Below, one piece after another: positions 26,466 through 34,225 of a DNA stretch of 64,000 nucleotides. Below the pieces are notes generated by a model that worked only from the letters and a program-made list of their open reading frames with translations, searched no databases and was not told where the DNA came from. Every line of letters starts with the position of its first letter. Position 1 is the first letter of the stretch. The stretch is from Streptomyces roseus (lineage in GTDB: Bacteria; Actinomycetota; Actinomycetes; Streptomycetales; Streptomycetaceae): the NCBI RefSeq assembly GCF_001044425.1, contig NZ_LFML01000068.1, positions 116,771 through 180,770 on the forward strand, given 5' to 3'. A program made the translations under genes and the position numbers.

Positions 26466-26479
26466 TTAGGGTCACCTTA
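26466..26479. promoter_or_regulatory. Possible iron-repressor (DmdR/IdeR-type) half box
   Basis: TTAGGGTCACCTTA matches 12 of 14 positions of the last 14 bases of the DmdR1/IdeR consensus TTAGGTTAGGCTCACCTAA; the first five consensus bases are not conserved. It lies about 70 bp before ferrochelatase and 130 bp before the divergent MFS start. Confidence 0.35.
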
Positions 26480-26549
26480 CCCAGCTTGGGCCGGGGCGCG
26501 CCGCCGGGCCGCTTCCCGGCCGGGGACGCCGGGTGGCAGGATTCGGACC

Positions 26550-27719
26550 ATGTCAGACCAGCTCCGCGCCGCCGCCTCGACCCCGGCCGAAGGCCTCGCC
26601 GCCCCCTACGACGCCCTCCTGCTCCTCTCCTTCGGCGGTCCCGAAGGGCCCGACGACGTCGTGCCGTTCCTGGAGAACGTCACGCGCGGGCGCGGCATCC
26701 CGCGCGAGCGGCTCAAGGAGGTCGGGCAGCACTACTTCGGCTTCGGCGGGGTCAGCCCGATCAACGGGCAGAACCGCGAGCTGCTGGACGCCCTGCGCAA
26801 GGACTTCGCCGAGCACGGGCTGGACCTGCCCGTGTACTGGGGCAACCGGAACTGGGCCCCCTACCTCGACGACGTGATGCGGGAGATGGCCGCCGACGGG
26901 CGCCGCCGCATCGCGGTGCTCGCCACCAGCGCGTACGCCTCGTACTCGGGCTGCCGGCAGTACCGCGAGAACCTTGCGGACGCGCTGGCGGCGCTGGCCG
27001 CCGACGGCGTCGCCGAACTGCCCCGGGTCGACAAGCTGCGGCACTACTTCAACCACCCCGGCTTCGTGCAGCCGATGGTCGACGGGGTGCTCGCCGCGCT
27101 GGAGTCACTGCCGCAGGAGGTGCGCTCCGGCGCGCACCTCGCCTTCACCACCCATTCGATCCCCACCGCCTCCGCCGACACCTCGGGCCCGGTCGAGGAG
27201 CACACCGCCGACGGCGAGGGCGGGGCGTACGTCAAGCAGCACCTGGACGTCGCCCGGGTGATCGCGGACGCGGTACGGGCCCGGACGGGCACGGAGCTGC
27301 CCTGGGAGCTCGTCTACCAGTCGCGCAGCGGCGCACCGCACATCCCGTGGCTGGAGCCGGACATCTGCGACCACCTGGAGTCGCTGCACGGGGCCGGGGC
27401 GCCCGCCGTGGTGATGGTGCCGATCGGGTTCGTCTCGGACCACATGGAGGTCCTGTACGACCTCGACACGGAGGCGACGGCCAAGGCCGCCGAACTCGGG
27501 CTGCCGATCGCCCGGTCCGCGACCGTCGGGGCCGACCCGCGGTTCGCGGCGGCGGTCCGCGAGCTGGTGCTGGAGCGCGCCGCCGCGGAGCGGGGCGAGC
27601 CGGTGGAGCGGTGCGCGCTGGGGCTGCTCGGGCCCAGCCACGACCTGTGCGCGGTGGGCTGCTGCCCGGCGCGCGGGCCCCGGCCGGCGGCCGCGGGCGC
27701 CGACAGTCCGTACGCCTAG
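26550..27719 (+). CDS. cpfC: Coproporphyrin ferrochelatase
   Basis: 389-residue chelatase inserting iron into coproporphyrin III in the actinobacterial coproheme pathway (traditionally annotated hemH). The active-site His is in FTTHSIP, the catalytic Glu in SDHMEVLYDLD, and an early motif is LLSFGGPEGPDDV. C-terminal Cys355, Cys367, Cys371 and Cys372 fit the [2Fe-2S] ligands known in actinobacterial ferrochelatases. The start is leaderless-type, with CAGGAT at 26537-26542 7 nt before ATG 26550. Inositol monophosphatase follows 12 bp later. Confidence 0.95.
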   Translation: MSDQLRAAASTPAEGLAAPYDALLLLSFGGPEGPDDVVPFLENVTRGRGIPRERLKEVGQHYFGFGGVSPINGQNRELLDALRKDFAEHGLDLPVYWGNRNWAPYLDDVMREMAADGRRRIAVLATSAYASYSGCRQYRENLADALAALAADGVAELPRVDKLRHYFNHPGFVQPMVDGVLAALESLPQEVRSGAHLAFTTHSIPTASADTSGPVEEHTADGEGGAYVKQHLDVARVIADAVRARTGTELPWELVYQSRSGAPHIPWLEPDICDHLESLHGAGAPAVVMVPIGFVSDHMEVLYDLDTEATAKAAELGLPIARSATVGADPRFAAAVRELVLERAAAERGEPVERCALGLLGPSHDLCAVGCCPARGPRPAAAGADSPYA

Positions 27720-27731
27720 GAAAGGGCGAGC

Positions 27732-28535
27732 GTGATCCCCGAAGAGCTGAAGGCCGAACTGCTGGACGTGGCGCTGGACGCCGCCCGGCAGGCCGGCGAA
27801 CTGCTGCGCGACGGACGGCCGGCCGATCTCGCGGTGGCGGCGACCAAGAGCAGCCCGATCGATGTGGTGACCGAGATGGACATCGCGGCGGAGAAACTGA
27901 TCACCGGGATCCTCGCGCGGCGCCGGCCCGGGGACGGGCTGCTGGGCGAGGAGGGCGCGGACGTTCCCGGGACCAGCGGGGTGCGGTGGGTCGTGGACCC
28001 GCTGGACGGCACGGTGAACTACCTCTACGGGCTGCCGAGCTGGAGCGTGTCCATCGCCGCCGAGTACGGGGGCCGGACGGTGGCCGGGGTCGTGGAGGCC
28101 CCGATGCGGCGCGAGACGTACCGGGCGGTGCTCGGCGGCGGGGCCTGGCTGGACGGGGTCCGCCTCGCCTGCCGGCCGGCGGCGCCGCTGGACCAGGCGC
28201 TGGTCGGGACCGGCTTCGCCTACCTCCAGGCGCGCAAGGAGCAGCAGGCGGAGGTGGCCCGGCGGGTGATCCCCCGGGTCCGGGACATCCGGCGCGGCGG
28301 ATCGGCGGCGCTCGACCTCAGCGACGTGGCCGCCGGGCGGCTGGACGCGTACTACGAGCGCGGGCTGAACCCCTGGGACCTGGCCGCGGGCGAGCTGATC
28401 GCCCGGGAGGCCGGGGCGCTCACGGGCGGGCGGCCCGGGCAGCCCGCCTCGGGGGAGCTCGCACTGGCCGCCACCCCCGCCGTGTTCGCCTCGCTCCAGC
28501 CGCTGTTGGAGGAGGCCGGGGCCTGGCACGACTGA
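27732..28535 (+). CDS. Inositol monophosphatase family protein
   Basis: 267-residue Mg-dependent, Li-sensitive-type phosphatase. Metal-binding motifs are GEEGAD near residue 75, DPLDGTVNY near 95 and the C-terminal GLNPWDLAAG near 220. It could hydrolyse inositol-1-phosphate, fructose-1,6-bisphosphate or PAP; sequence does not discriminate. GTG 27732 follows AGGAAAGGG. It is 12 bp after ferrochelatase and probably the second gene of that operon, which ends at the hairpin 28578-28610. Confidence 0.9.
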   Translation: MIPEELKAELLDVALDAARQAGELLRDGRPADLAVAATKSSPIDVVTEMDIAAEKLITGILARRRPGDGLLGEEGADVPGTSGVRWVVDPLDGTVNYLYGLPSWSVSIAAEYGGRTVAGVVEAPMRRETYRAVLGGGAWLDGVRLACRPAAPLDQALVGTGFAYLQARKEQQAEVARRVIPRVRDIRRGGSAALDLSDVAAGRLDAYYERGLNPWDLAAGELIAREAGALTGGRPGQPASGELALAATPAVFASLQPLLEEAGAWHD

Positions 28536-28577
28536 CCGGCGCCGCCGCCCCGGCATGAGGGGACCCCGGCATGAGGG

Positions 28578-28610
28578 AACCCCGGCTGCCGCGATGCGGC
28601 CGCCGGGGTT
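28578..28610. terminator. Bidirectional intrinsic terminator
   Basis: AACCCCGGC pairs with GCCGGGGTT around an inner TGCCGC/GCGGC helix and a GAT loop. It lies between the convergent inositol monophosphatase and the 55-aa gene. Confidence 0.8.
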
Positions 28611-28628
28611 CTGGCTGGACTGAGGTCG

Positions 28629-28796
28629 TCAGCAGACGGAGACGGGAACGCCGTGCTCTGCGGCGAGGCGCTGGAGATCTTCCAGTTCCGCCTGTTCCAC
28701 TTCCACGAGGAAGTCGTCGCCCGTTGCGCGTGCCTGGTCGAGGTCCGACTGCGTGGCCCGGATGCGCTGCAGGAGACCCGCGCTGAATGCGTCCAT
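28629..28796 (-). CDS. Conserved small Streptomyces protein, 55 aa
   Basis: 55-residue acidic, helical protein (MDAFSAGLLQRIRATQ to HGVPVSVC). It has normal codon bias and lies on the opposite strand to its neighbours. I recognise similar short proteins at this position in other Streptomyces genomes, but no function is known. An AGAGGGGG Shine-Dalgarno lies about 10 nt before ATG 28796, and the terminator at 28578-28610 follows. The Glu-rich centre (DDFLVEVEQAELEDLQRL) predicts an amphipathic helix, so it may be a small binding partner or regulator. Confidence 0.75.
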   Translation of the reverse strand: MDAFSAGLLQRIRATQSDLDQARATGDDFLVEVEQAELEDLQRLAAEHGVPVSVC

Positions 28797-28961
28797 GGTG
28801 GGTTCGCCCCCTCTTCGTGGGTCGGCGGCGGCACGTGGCAGTCCGCCGTCAGGGAGTGGTTGGGGTGTGGTGACGTCCTCCCCGGCACCCTGGGCCCAGA
28901 AACCTCGGGAGGCGAGGGAATCCTCACGTCCGGCCCCCGCGGGCCCCGGAGGGGCGCCTTA

Positions 28962-28991
28962 CAGCCGGTTTACGGCTGAAACGGGCAGGAT
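28962..28991 (+). promoter_or_regulatory. Candidate cutRS promoter with inverted repeat
   Basis: CAGCCGGTTTACGGCTG at 28962-28978 is a 6-bp inverted repeat with a 5-bp centre. It is followed 7 bp later by the -10-like CAGGAT at 28986-28991, 50 bp before the cutR GTG. Autoregulation by CutR is plausible but unproven. Confidence 0.4.
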
Positions 28992-29040
28992 GGACGACGC
29001 AATACACGTGTGCCCTCAGGGCTCGATGGAAGGAAACGAC

Positions 29041-29694
29041 GTGCGCGTACTCGTCGTCGAGGACGAGCAGCTGCTCGCCGATGCGGTGGCCACCGGGCTG
29101 CGCCGGGAGGCCATGGCCGTGGACGTCGTGTACGACGGCGCCGCGGCCCTGGAGCGCGTCGGGGTGAACGACTACGACGTGGTCGTGCTCGACCGGGACC
29201 TCCCGCTCGTGCACGGCGATGACGTCTGCCGCAAGATCGTCGAGCTCGGCATGCCCACGCGCGTGCTGATGCTCACGGCGTCCGGCGACGTGAGCGACCG
29301 GGTGGAGGGCCTGGAACTGGGCGCGGACGACTACCTGCCCAAGCCGTTCGCGTTCAGCGAGCTGACCGCCCGCGTGCGCGCCCTGGGCCGGCGCACCACC
29401 GTGGCCCTGCCCCCCGTACTGGAGCGCGCGGGCATCAAGCTGGACCCGAACCGGCGCGAGGTGTTCCGTGAGGGCAGGGAGGTGCAGCTGGCGCCCAAGG
29501 AGTTCGCGGTGCTGGAGGTCCTCATGCGGAGCGAGGGGACCGTCGTCTCCGCCGAGCAGCTGCTGGAGAAGGCATGGGACGAGAACACCGACCCCTTCAC
29601 GAACGTGGTGCGGGTGACGGTCATGACCCTGCGGCGCAAGCTGGGGGAGCCGCCGGTCATCGTGACCGTGCCCGGCTCCGGCTACCGGATCTGA
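29041..29694 (+). CDS. cutR: CutR two-component response regulator
   Basis: 217-residue OmpR/PhoB-type regulator. Receiver domain 1-118 with phosphoacceptor Asp51 (VVVLDRDLP), and a winged-helix DNA-binding domain about 125-217 ending VTVPGSGYRI. GTG 29041 has GGAAGGA 6 nt upstream; the in-frame ATG at 29026 overlaps that site. Directly followed by cutS. Family knowledge: CutRS is conserved in Streptomyces and linked to envelope/secretion stress and antibiotic production. Confidence 0.93.
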   Translation: MRVLVVEDEQLLADAVATGLRREAMAVDVVYDGAAALERVGVNDYDVVVLDRDLPLVHGDDVCRKIVELGMPTRVLMLTASGDVSDRVEGLELGADDYLPKPFAFSELTARVRALGRRTTVALPPVLERAGIKLDPNRREVFREGREVQLAPKEFAVLEVLMRSEGTVVSAEQLLEKAWDENTDPFTNVVRVTVMTLRRKLGEPPVIVTVPGSGYRI

Positions 29695-29699
29695 CGCGG

Positions 29700-30944
29700 G
29701 TGGCGGCGACCCCGGCACCGCCAACGGTGCCGCCGAGACCGACCTGGGACCCCGGCCAGCCCGAGGGTCCCTTCCCTTGGCTGCGGCCGACCATCCGCAT
29801 ACGCCTCACGCTGCTGTACGGCGGGATGTTCCTGATCGCCGGCATCCTGCTGCTGTCGATCATCTACCTGCTGGCGGCGCAGGCGCTTCGGGAGGGCAAC
29901 GGCCTGCCGTTCAAGATCGTGGGTGGCACGGACATCCAGGTCACCAGCACGTGCCCTGGCGTGGTCGGCAAGGGCCAGATGTACGACCAGTTCAACGCCG
30001 CGATCAACACCTGCATCCTTGAGCAGCGCCGGCACGCGCTGGACGAGCTGCTCAGCCGGTCGCTCATGGCCCTGCTCGGTCTCAGCATCATCGCGTTCGC
30101 CTTCGGCTACGCGATGGCCGGCCGGGTGCTCTTGCCGCTCGGCAAGATCACCCGGACCGCCCGCCGGGTGGTCGGCTCCGACCTGACCCGCCGGATCGAG
30201 CTGGACGGGCCGGACGACGAGCTCAAGGAGCTCGCCGACACCTTCGACGAGATGCTCGACCGGCTGGAGCGCGCCTTCACCGCGCAGCAGCGGTTCGTCG
30301 CGAACGCCTCGCACGAGCTGCGCACACCCCTGGCGATCAACCGGACGCTGCTGGAGGTGCACCTGTCGGACCCGGGTGCGCCGGTGGAGCTCCAGCAGCT
30401 GGGCAAGACGCTGCTGGCCACCAACGAGCGCAGCGAGCAGCTGGTGGAGGGCCTGTTGCTGCTGGCCCGCAGCGACAACCAGATAGTGGAGCGCAAACCC
30501 GTGGACCTGGCGGAGGTCGCCTCGCGCGCCATCGACCAGGCGCGCGGCGAGGCCGCCGTGAAGGGCGTCGAGATCCGCGGCGAGCGTGCGCTCGCCGTGG
30601 TGCAGGGCAACGGCGTCCTGCTGGAGCGGATCGCGCTCAACCTGGTGCAGAACGCCGTCCGGTACAACGTGCCGGAGGGCGGCTGGGTGGAGGTCACCAC
30701 CGAGTCCCAGCACGGTCAGGCGATCCTCATCGTCTCGAACACGGGTCCCGTGGTTCCCGCGTACGAGGTGGACAACCTCTTCGAGCCCTTCAGGCGGCTG
30801 CGTACGGAGCGAACGGGCAGTGACAAGGGTGTGGGGCTCGGCCTGTCGATCGCGCGCTCCGTGGCCCGCGCTCACGGCGGACGCATCTCGGCGGCGCCGC
30901 GCGAGGGGGGTGGCCTCGTGATGCGTGTCACTTTGCCCCTGTGA
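29700..30944 (+). CDS. cutS: CutS sensor histidine kinase
   Basis: 414-residue membrane kinase. TM1 is about 36-60, followed by a short extracellular sensor (61-120) with two cysteines, Cys85 and Cys105, then TM2 (121-141), HAMP, an H-box with His205 (ANASHELRTPL) and an HATPase domain ending near 412 (N-box NLVQNAVRYN, GVGLGLSIA). The lone extracellular cysteine pair suits a disulfide sensor of extracytoplasmic folding or redox, in line with published CutRS work. GTG 29700 is 5 bp after the cutR stop; no separate promoter is evident. Confidence 0.93.
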   Translation: MAATPAPPTVPPRPTWDPGQPEGPFPWLRPTIRIRLTLLYGGMFLIAGILLLSIIYLLAAQALREGNGLPFKIVGGTDIQVTSTCPGVVGKGQMYDQFNAAINTCILEQRRHALDELLSRSLMALLGLSIIAFAFGYAMAGRVLLPLGKITRTARRVVGSDLTRRIELDGPDDELKELADTFDEMLDRLERAFTAQQRFVANASHELRTPLAINRTLLEVHLSDPGAPVELQQLGKTLLATNERSEQLVEGLLLLARSDNQIVERKPVDLAEVASRAIDQARGEAAVKGVEIRGERALAVVQGNGVLLERIALNLVQNAVRYNVPEGGWVEVTTESQHGQAILIVSNTGPVVPAYEVDNLFEPFRRLRTERTGSDKGVGLGLSIARSVARAHGGRISAAPREGGGLVMRVTLPL

Positions 30945-31004
30945 GTCCCCGGCCGCCTGTTCGCTGTTGGCTGAATGCCGAGGGGGTGGCCGAGGTGGCG
31001 CCTG

Positions 31005-31018
31005 TGTGATCGATCACA
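31005..31018. promoter_or_regulatory. Perfect palindrome TGTGATCGATCACA
   Basis: 14-bp perfect palindrome 60 bp after cutS and 310 bp before the DUF4193 gene. It resembles a Crp/GntR-type operator but with a 4-bp centre between TGTGA and TCACA. The 383-bp gap 30945-31327 has no gene. It also holds a hairpin at 31065-31090, an inverted repeat GGACCG-TGTA-CGGTCC at 31145-31160 and a small hairpin at 31231-31251. Confidence 0.4.
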
Positions 31019-31064
31019 TTGGCGAGTGTCGGGTCATGCGCGTTCAGTGACCCCCGAGGAGGCC

Positions 31065-31090
31065 GGAAAGCCCGGGAAGTCCGGGTTTCC
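31065..31090 (+). terminator. Probable terminator of cutRS
   Basis: GGAAAGCCCGG/CCGGGTTTCC stem with one bulged base and a GAAGT loop, 121 bp after the cutS stop. Confidence 0.5.
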
Positions 31091-31327
31091 CGCCCCTCGA
31101 ACAGCGGGAAATACACGGGGTGGCGTTTGTGCAAGACGCCCCCCGGACCGTGTACGGTCCCGGTCGTCATCCCAGCCAATCGCTCCTTCAGGTGGGCGGC
31201 TGGGTGTCGATTGAGTAACAGACCTTGATGTGAGGCAAAATCTCCGCCTCAGGTCGGGCACAAGTCCGGCCTCTCGCGCGTTACGTGCGCTGAGACACCG
31301 CTAAATCCCAGAGGGGGAGAGCGAACA

Positions 31328-31624
31328 ATGGCAACGGACTACGACACCCCACGCAAGACCGACGACGACGTCGACAACGACAGCATCGAAGAGCTGAAGG
31401 CCCGGCGCAACGAGAAGTCGTCTTCGAGCGTCGATGTCGACGACTTCGACGCGGCGGAGGGCATGGAGCTCCCCGGCGCAGACCTCTCCAACGAGGAACT
31501 GGCCGTCCGGGTGCTGCCCAAGCAGGCCGATGAGTTCACCTGCATGAGCTGCTTCCTGGTGCACCACCGCAGCCAGCTGGCCCGCGAGAAGAACGGCCAG
31601 CCGATCTGCCGCGACTGCGACTGA
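31328..31624 (+). CDS. DUF4193 family protein with C-terminal zinc ribbon
   Basis: 98-residue, highly acidic actinobacterial protein. The N-terminus is rich in Asp/Glu; the C-terminus has CMSCFLVHHRSQLA followed by CRDCD, a four-Cys zinc knuckle like those of RNA-polymerase-associated or ribosomal small proteins. Function is unknown. GAGGGGGAGAG provides a strong ribosome site before ATG 31328, and the leader is long (probable promoter near 31150-31200), leaving room for post-transcriptional control. Confidence 0.88.
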   Translation: MATDYDTPRKTDDDVDNDSIEELKARRNEKSSSSVDVDDFDAAEGMELPGADLSNEELAVRVLPKQADEFTCMSCFLVHHRSQLAREKNGQPICRDCD

Positions 31625-31636
31625 GAGGCGTCGGCC

Positions 31637-32557
31637 GTGACCGGCTCGACACCGTTTCGGAAGCGCCGCTTCCGTAAAGCTGGTGATCCGGCGGAGACGC
31701 AAGAGGTGGCCACGGGTCCGGAAACGGACCCAGCGGCCTCGGGCGTACCCGCCGTGTCGTCCGGCACCGCCGCGGCGGTGCCGTCGGCCGCAGAGTCCGA
31801 CGAGGGAGCCCGGCGCAGGTCCGGGACTCGTCGGCTGCAAGCCGTCACGAGCGGTGTGCGCAAGGGCGGCGAACATGTCAGGGCCGCCGTCCTGCACATC
31901 ACGGACCGCGTCATCGAGAACGCACCGCGCGTTCCGGTTCGGGACCTCGCGACCCTGCGCGCGCAGTTCCCGGGCCTCGGTCCCGATCAGCTTGCCGACA
32001 AGCTGATCGCGGGCGCCGCGTACGGCACCTCCACCGTCGGCGCGGGCATCGGAGCCGCGGCCATGCTGCCGGTACCGCCCGCCATGCCCGCCGAACTCGC
32101 CGCGGAGATCACCGGGGTCGCCGCCATCGAGCTCAAGCTCGTCGCCGAACTCCACGAGGTGTACGGCCAGCGGCCACCGGGGAACCTCAAGGACCGCAGC
32201 TTCGCCTACCTGACCGCGTGGACGGAAGAGCGCGGGGTGGACCTGACCAAGCCGACGACGCTGAACGTCGCGCTCGGCGGCCAGATGAAGCGCGAACTGC
32301 GCCAACAGATCATGAAGCGGACGTTCCGCAACCTGCCGAACCTGCTGCCGTTCATGGTGGGCGCCACCGTCGGCGCGGTCATGAACCACCGCGACACCCG
32401 CAAACTCGCCGAGAAGGTCCGTGCCGACCTGCGGAGCCGGGCCGTGGCGTGGGACTCGCTCCCGCAGCTCCCGCCCCTTGAGCAGCCCTCCCAGCCCCTT
32501 CCCGAGGCCACCAGGGCGGCACTCGAAGGCGCCGACGAGGACTGGCCCCCGGCCTGA
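31637..32557 (+). CDS. EcsC-like protein (tentative)
   Basis: 306 residues. Positions 1-75 are a low-complexity, charged N-terminus (FRKRRFRK repeat). Residues about 110-240 resemble the EcsC family: a Gly/Ala-rich helical segment (GTSTVGAGIGAAAMLPVPPA), then EITGVAAIELKLVAELHEVYG and a second hydrophobic stretch (NLLPFMVGATVGAVMNHRDT). No signal peptide is present. It starts at GTG 31637, 12 bp after the DUF4193 gene, so they are co-transcribed. EcsC members are peripheral membrane proteins of unclear role; this assignment is by pattern only. Confidence 0.65.
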   Translation: MTGSTPFRKRRFRKAGDPAETQEVATGPETDPAASGVPAVSSGTAAAVPSAAESDEGARRRSGTRRLQAVTSGVRKGGEHVRAAVLHITDRVIENAPRVPVRDLATLRAQFPGLGPDQLADKLIAGAAYGTSTVGAGIGAAAMLPVPPAMPAELAAEITGVAAIELKLVAELHEVYGQRPPGNLKDRSFAYLTAWTEERGVDLTKPTTLNVALGGQMKRELRQQIMKRTFRNLPNLLPFMVGATVGAVMNHRDTRKLAEKVRADLRSRAVAWDSLPQLPPLEQPSQPLPEATRAALEGADEDWPPA

Positions 32558-32589
32558 CCCGCGCGCGACCCCCGCCGGGCCCCCGCCGA

Positions 32590-33045
32590 TCAGCCCCTGG
32601 CCGCCCGGATCGCCGCCACCAGCGCCTGCGGCTCGCGCGTGGAGACGTACGCGTACGGGGTCGGGTCCTGCGGGTCGGTGATCGGAACGCGCACCGCAGT
32701 CGGCACGTAGCTGCGCAGCAGCATGAACGCGCGCGCGTCCGCCTTGTGCGTGCGCCAGGCGAGCGCCTCCTGCGCGTCCAGCACCTCGGGCTCGCCCAAC
32801 GCCGCCACCGGGATCCGTGCCTCGCCCGCCGCCAGCGCACCGTTGACCACGCGCACGCGCGCGGAGCCGTACGAACTCACCAGCATCCCCGCCAGCGCGG
32901 TGCCCCCGACGAGCCCGGCCAGCAGCGGCAGCGTCCCCAGCGGCAGCAGCATCAGCGCGCACGCCAGGCCGATCAGTACGGCGATGGCCCACCAGGAGCG
33001 GGGGGCGGTCAGACGTTCGTCGTGGTGCGCGGGGGAGAGCTGCAT
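32590..33045 (-). CDS. DUF3093 membrane protein
   Basis: 151-residue protein with two adjacent N-terminal TM helices (about 18-60: WWAIAVLIGLACALMLLPLG and LLAGLVGGTALAGMLV) and a soluble C-terminal domain with DUF3093 features (LRSYVPTAVRVPITDP, YAYVSTREP). The function is unknown. ATG 33045 (MQLSPAHHDERL) has CAGGCT 7 nt upstream, suggesting a leaderless start. It is divergent from the thioesterase with only 58 bp between, so the promoters overlap. Confidence 0.85.
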   Translation of the reverse strand: MQLSPAHHDERLTAPRSWWAIAVLIGLACALMLLPLGTLPLLAGLVGGTALAGMLVSSYGSARVRVVNGALAAGEARIPVAALGEPEVLDAQEALAWRTHKADARAFMLLRSYVPTAVRVPITDPQDPTPYAYVSTREPQALVAAIRAARG

Positions 33046-33103
33046 GGAGTCAAGCCTGCCACGGGGCGACCGGTGGGCAGCGGCGCGGGTAAGGTCTGCG
33101 CCT

Positions 33104-33688
33104 GTGAGTGGACGAAACACAGCGTTGACGCCCCCGGACGATGCAGCCGCACCGGTCCGGCACCCCGACGCCCCCGCGCCCGGCGAGCCGCTCGGCGCGC
33201 ACTACGGGCACTGCTTCGGCTGCGGCGAGGGCCAGCCCCACGGACTCCACCTGGAGGCCCGTGCCGGGGAGGGCGTCCGCGTCAGCGCCGAGTTCACCGT
33301 CAAGCCCGCGCACCAGGGCGCCCCCGGCCTCGCCCATGGCGGCGTGCTCGCCACCGCGCTCGACGAGACGCTGGGCTCCCTGAACTGGCTGCTGCGCGTC
33401 ATCGCGGTGACGGGCCGGCTGGAGACCGACTTCGTGCGGCCGGTGCCCGTGGGCACCGTGCTGTACCTGGAGGCCGAGGTGACCGCCGTCGCCGGGCGCA
33501 AGATCTACTCCACCGCGGTCGGCCGGATAGGCGGGCCCCAGGGCCCGGTCGCCGTGCGCGCGGACGCGCTCTTCATCGAGGTGAAGGTCGACCACTTCAT
33601 CGACAACGGTCGGCCCGAGGAGATCCGGGCGGCGATGTCCGACCCGGACCAGGTCAGGCGCACGCGCGCCTTCGAGGTGAACCCCTGA
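33104..33688 (+). CDS. PaaI-type hotdog-fold thioesterase
   Basis: 194-residue single-hotdog acyl-CoA thioesterase-like protein. The family GLAHGGVLATALDET motif holds the catalytic helix, and an N-terminal HCFGCGEGQPHGLHL cysteine pair is typical of this subgroup. Predicted cytoplasmic. GTG 33104 lacks a Shine-Dalgarno; TAAGGT at 33090-33095 lies 8 nt upstream. The last base of its TGA is the first base of dut's ATG, so the two are translationally coupled. Confidence 0.87.
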   Translation: MSGRNTALTPPDDAAAPVRHPDAPAPGEPLGAHYGHCFGCGEGQPHGLHLEARAGEGVRVSAEFTVKPAHQGAPGLAHGGVLATALDETLGSLNWLLRVIAVTGRLETDFVRPVPVGTVLYLEAEVTAVAGRKIYSTAVGRIGGPQGPVAVRADALFIEVKVDHFIDNGRPEEIRAAMSDPDQVRRTRAFEVNP

Positions 33689-34224
33689 TGTCTGAGAACA
33701 ACCACCCGCCCGTCGACGTGCTGATCAAGCGGGTCGACCCCGAGGTGCCCCTGCCCGCGTACGGCCACCCCGGCGACGCCGGCTGCGACCTGGTGACCAC
33801 CGAGGCGGCCGTGCTGGAGCCCGGGGAGCGGGCCGTACTGCCCACGGGGGTGTCCATCGCCCTGCCCGACGGGTACGCGGCGTTCGTGCACCCGCGCTCG
33901 GGCCTTGCCGCGCGCTGCGGGCTCGCGCTCGTGAATGCCCCCGGGACGGTGGATGCCGGGTACCGTGGGGAGATCAAGGTGATCGTGGTCAATCTCGACC
34001 CGCGCGAGAGCGTCCGGTTCGAGCGCTTCGACCGCATTGCCCAGCTGGTTGTCCAGAGGGTCGAGAAGGTGCGCTTCCACGAGGTGGCGGAACTTCCCGG
34101 CTCGGCGCGGGCCGAGGGGGGTTTCGGCTCCACCGGCGGTCATGCGGCCGTGGCCGGATCCGGCGCTGGTCAGCAGGGTGGGAATGGCTACGCTTCGGTC
34201 GTATCCGACCGGGAAGGACAGTGA
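33688..34224 (+). CDS. dut: dUTP diphosphatase (dUTPase)
   Basis: 178-residue trimeric dUTPase converting dUTP to dUMP and PPi, which keeps uracil out of DNA. All five motifs are visible: HPGDAGCDL, PRSGLAAR, GTVDAGYRGEI, RIAQLVVQ and the C-terminal GGFGSTGG lid. The tail beyond motif V (about 30 residues, Gly/Ser-rich) is longer than in E. coli but common in actinomycetes. Coupled to the thioesterase and followed after one base by the DUF3710 gene. Confidence 0.95.
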   Translation: MSENNHPPVDVLIKRVDPEVPLPAYGHPGDAGCDLVTTEAAVLEPGERAVLPTGVSIALPDGYAAFVHPRSGLAARCGLALVNAPGTVDAGYRGEIKVIVVNLDPRESVRFERFDRIAQLVVQRVEKVRFHEVAELPGSARAEGGFGSTGGHAAVAGSGAGQQGGNGYASVVSDREGQ

Positions 34225-34225
34225 C

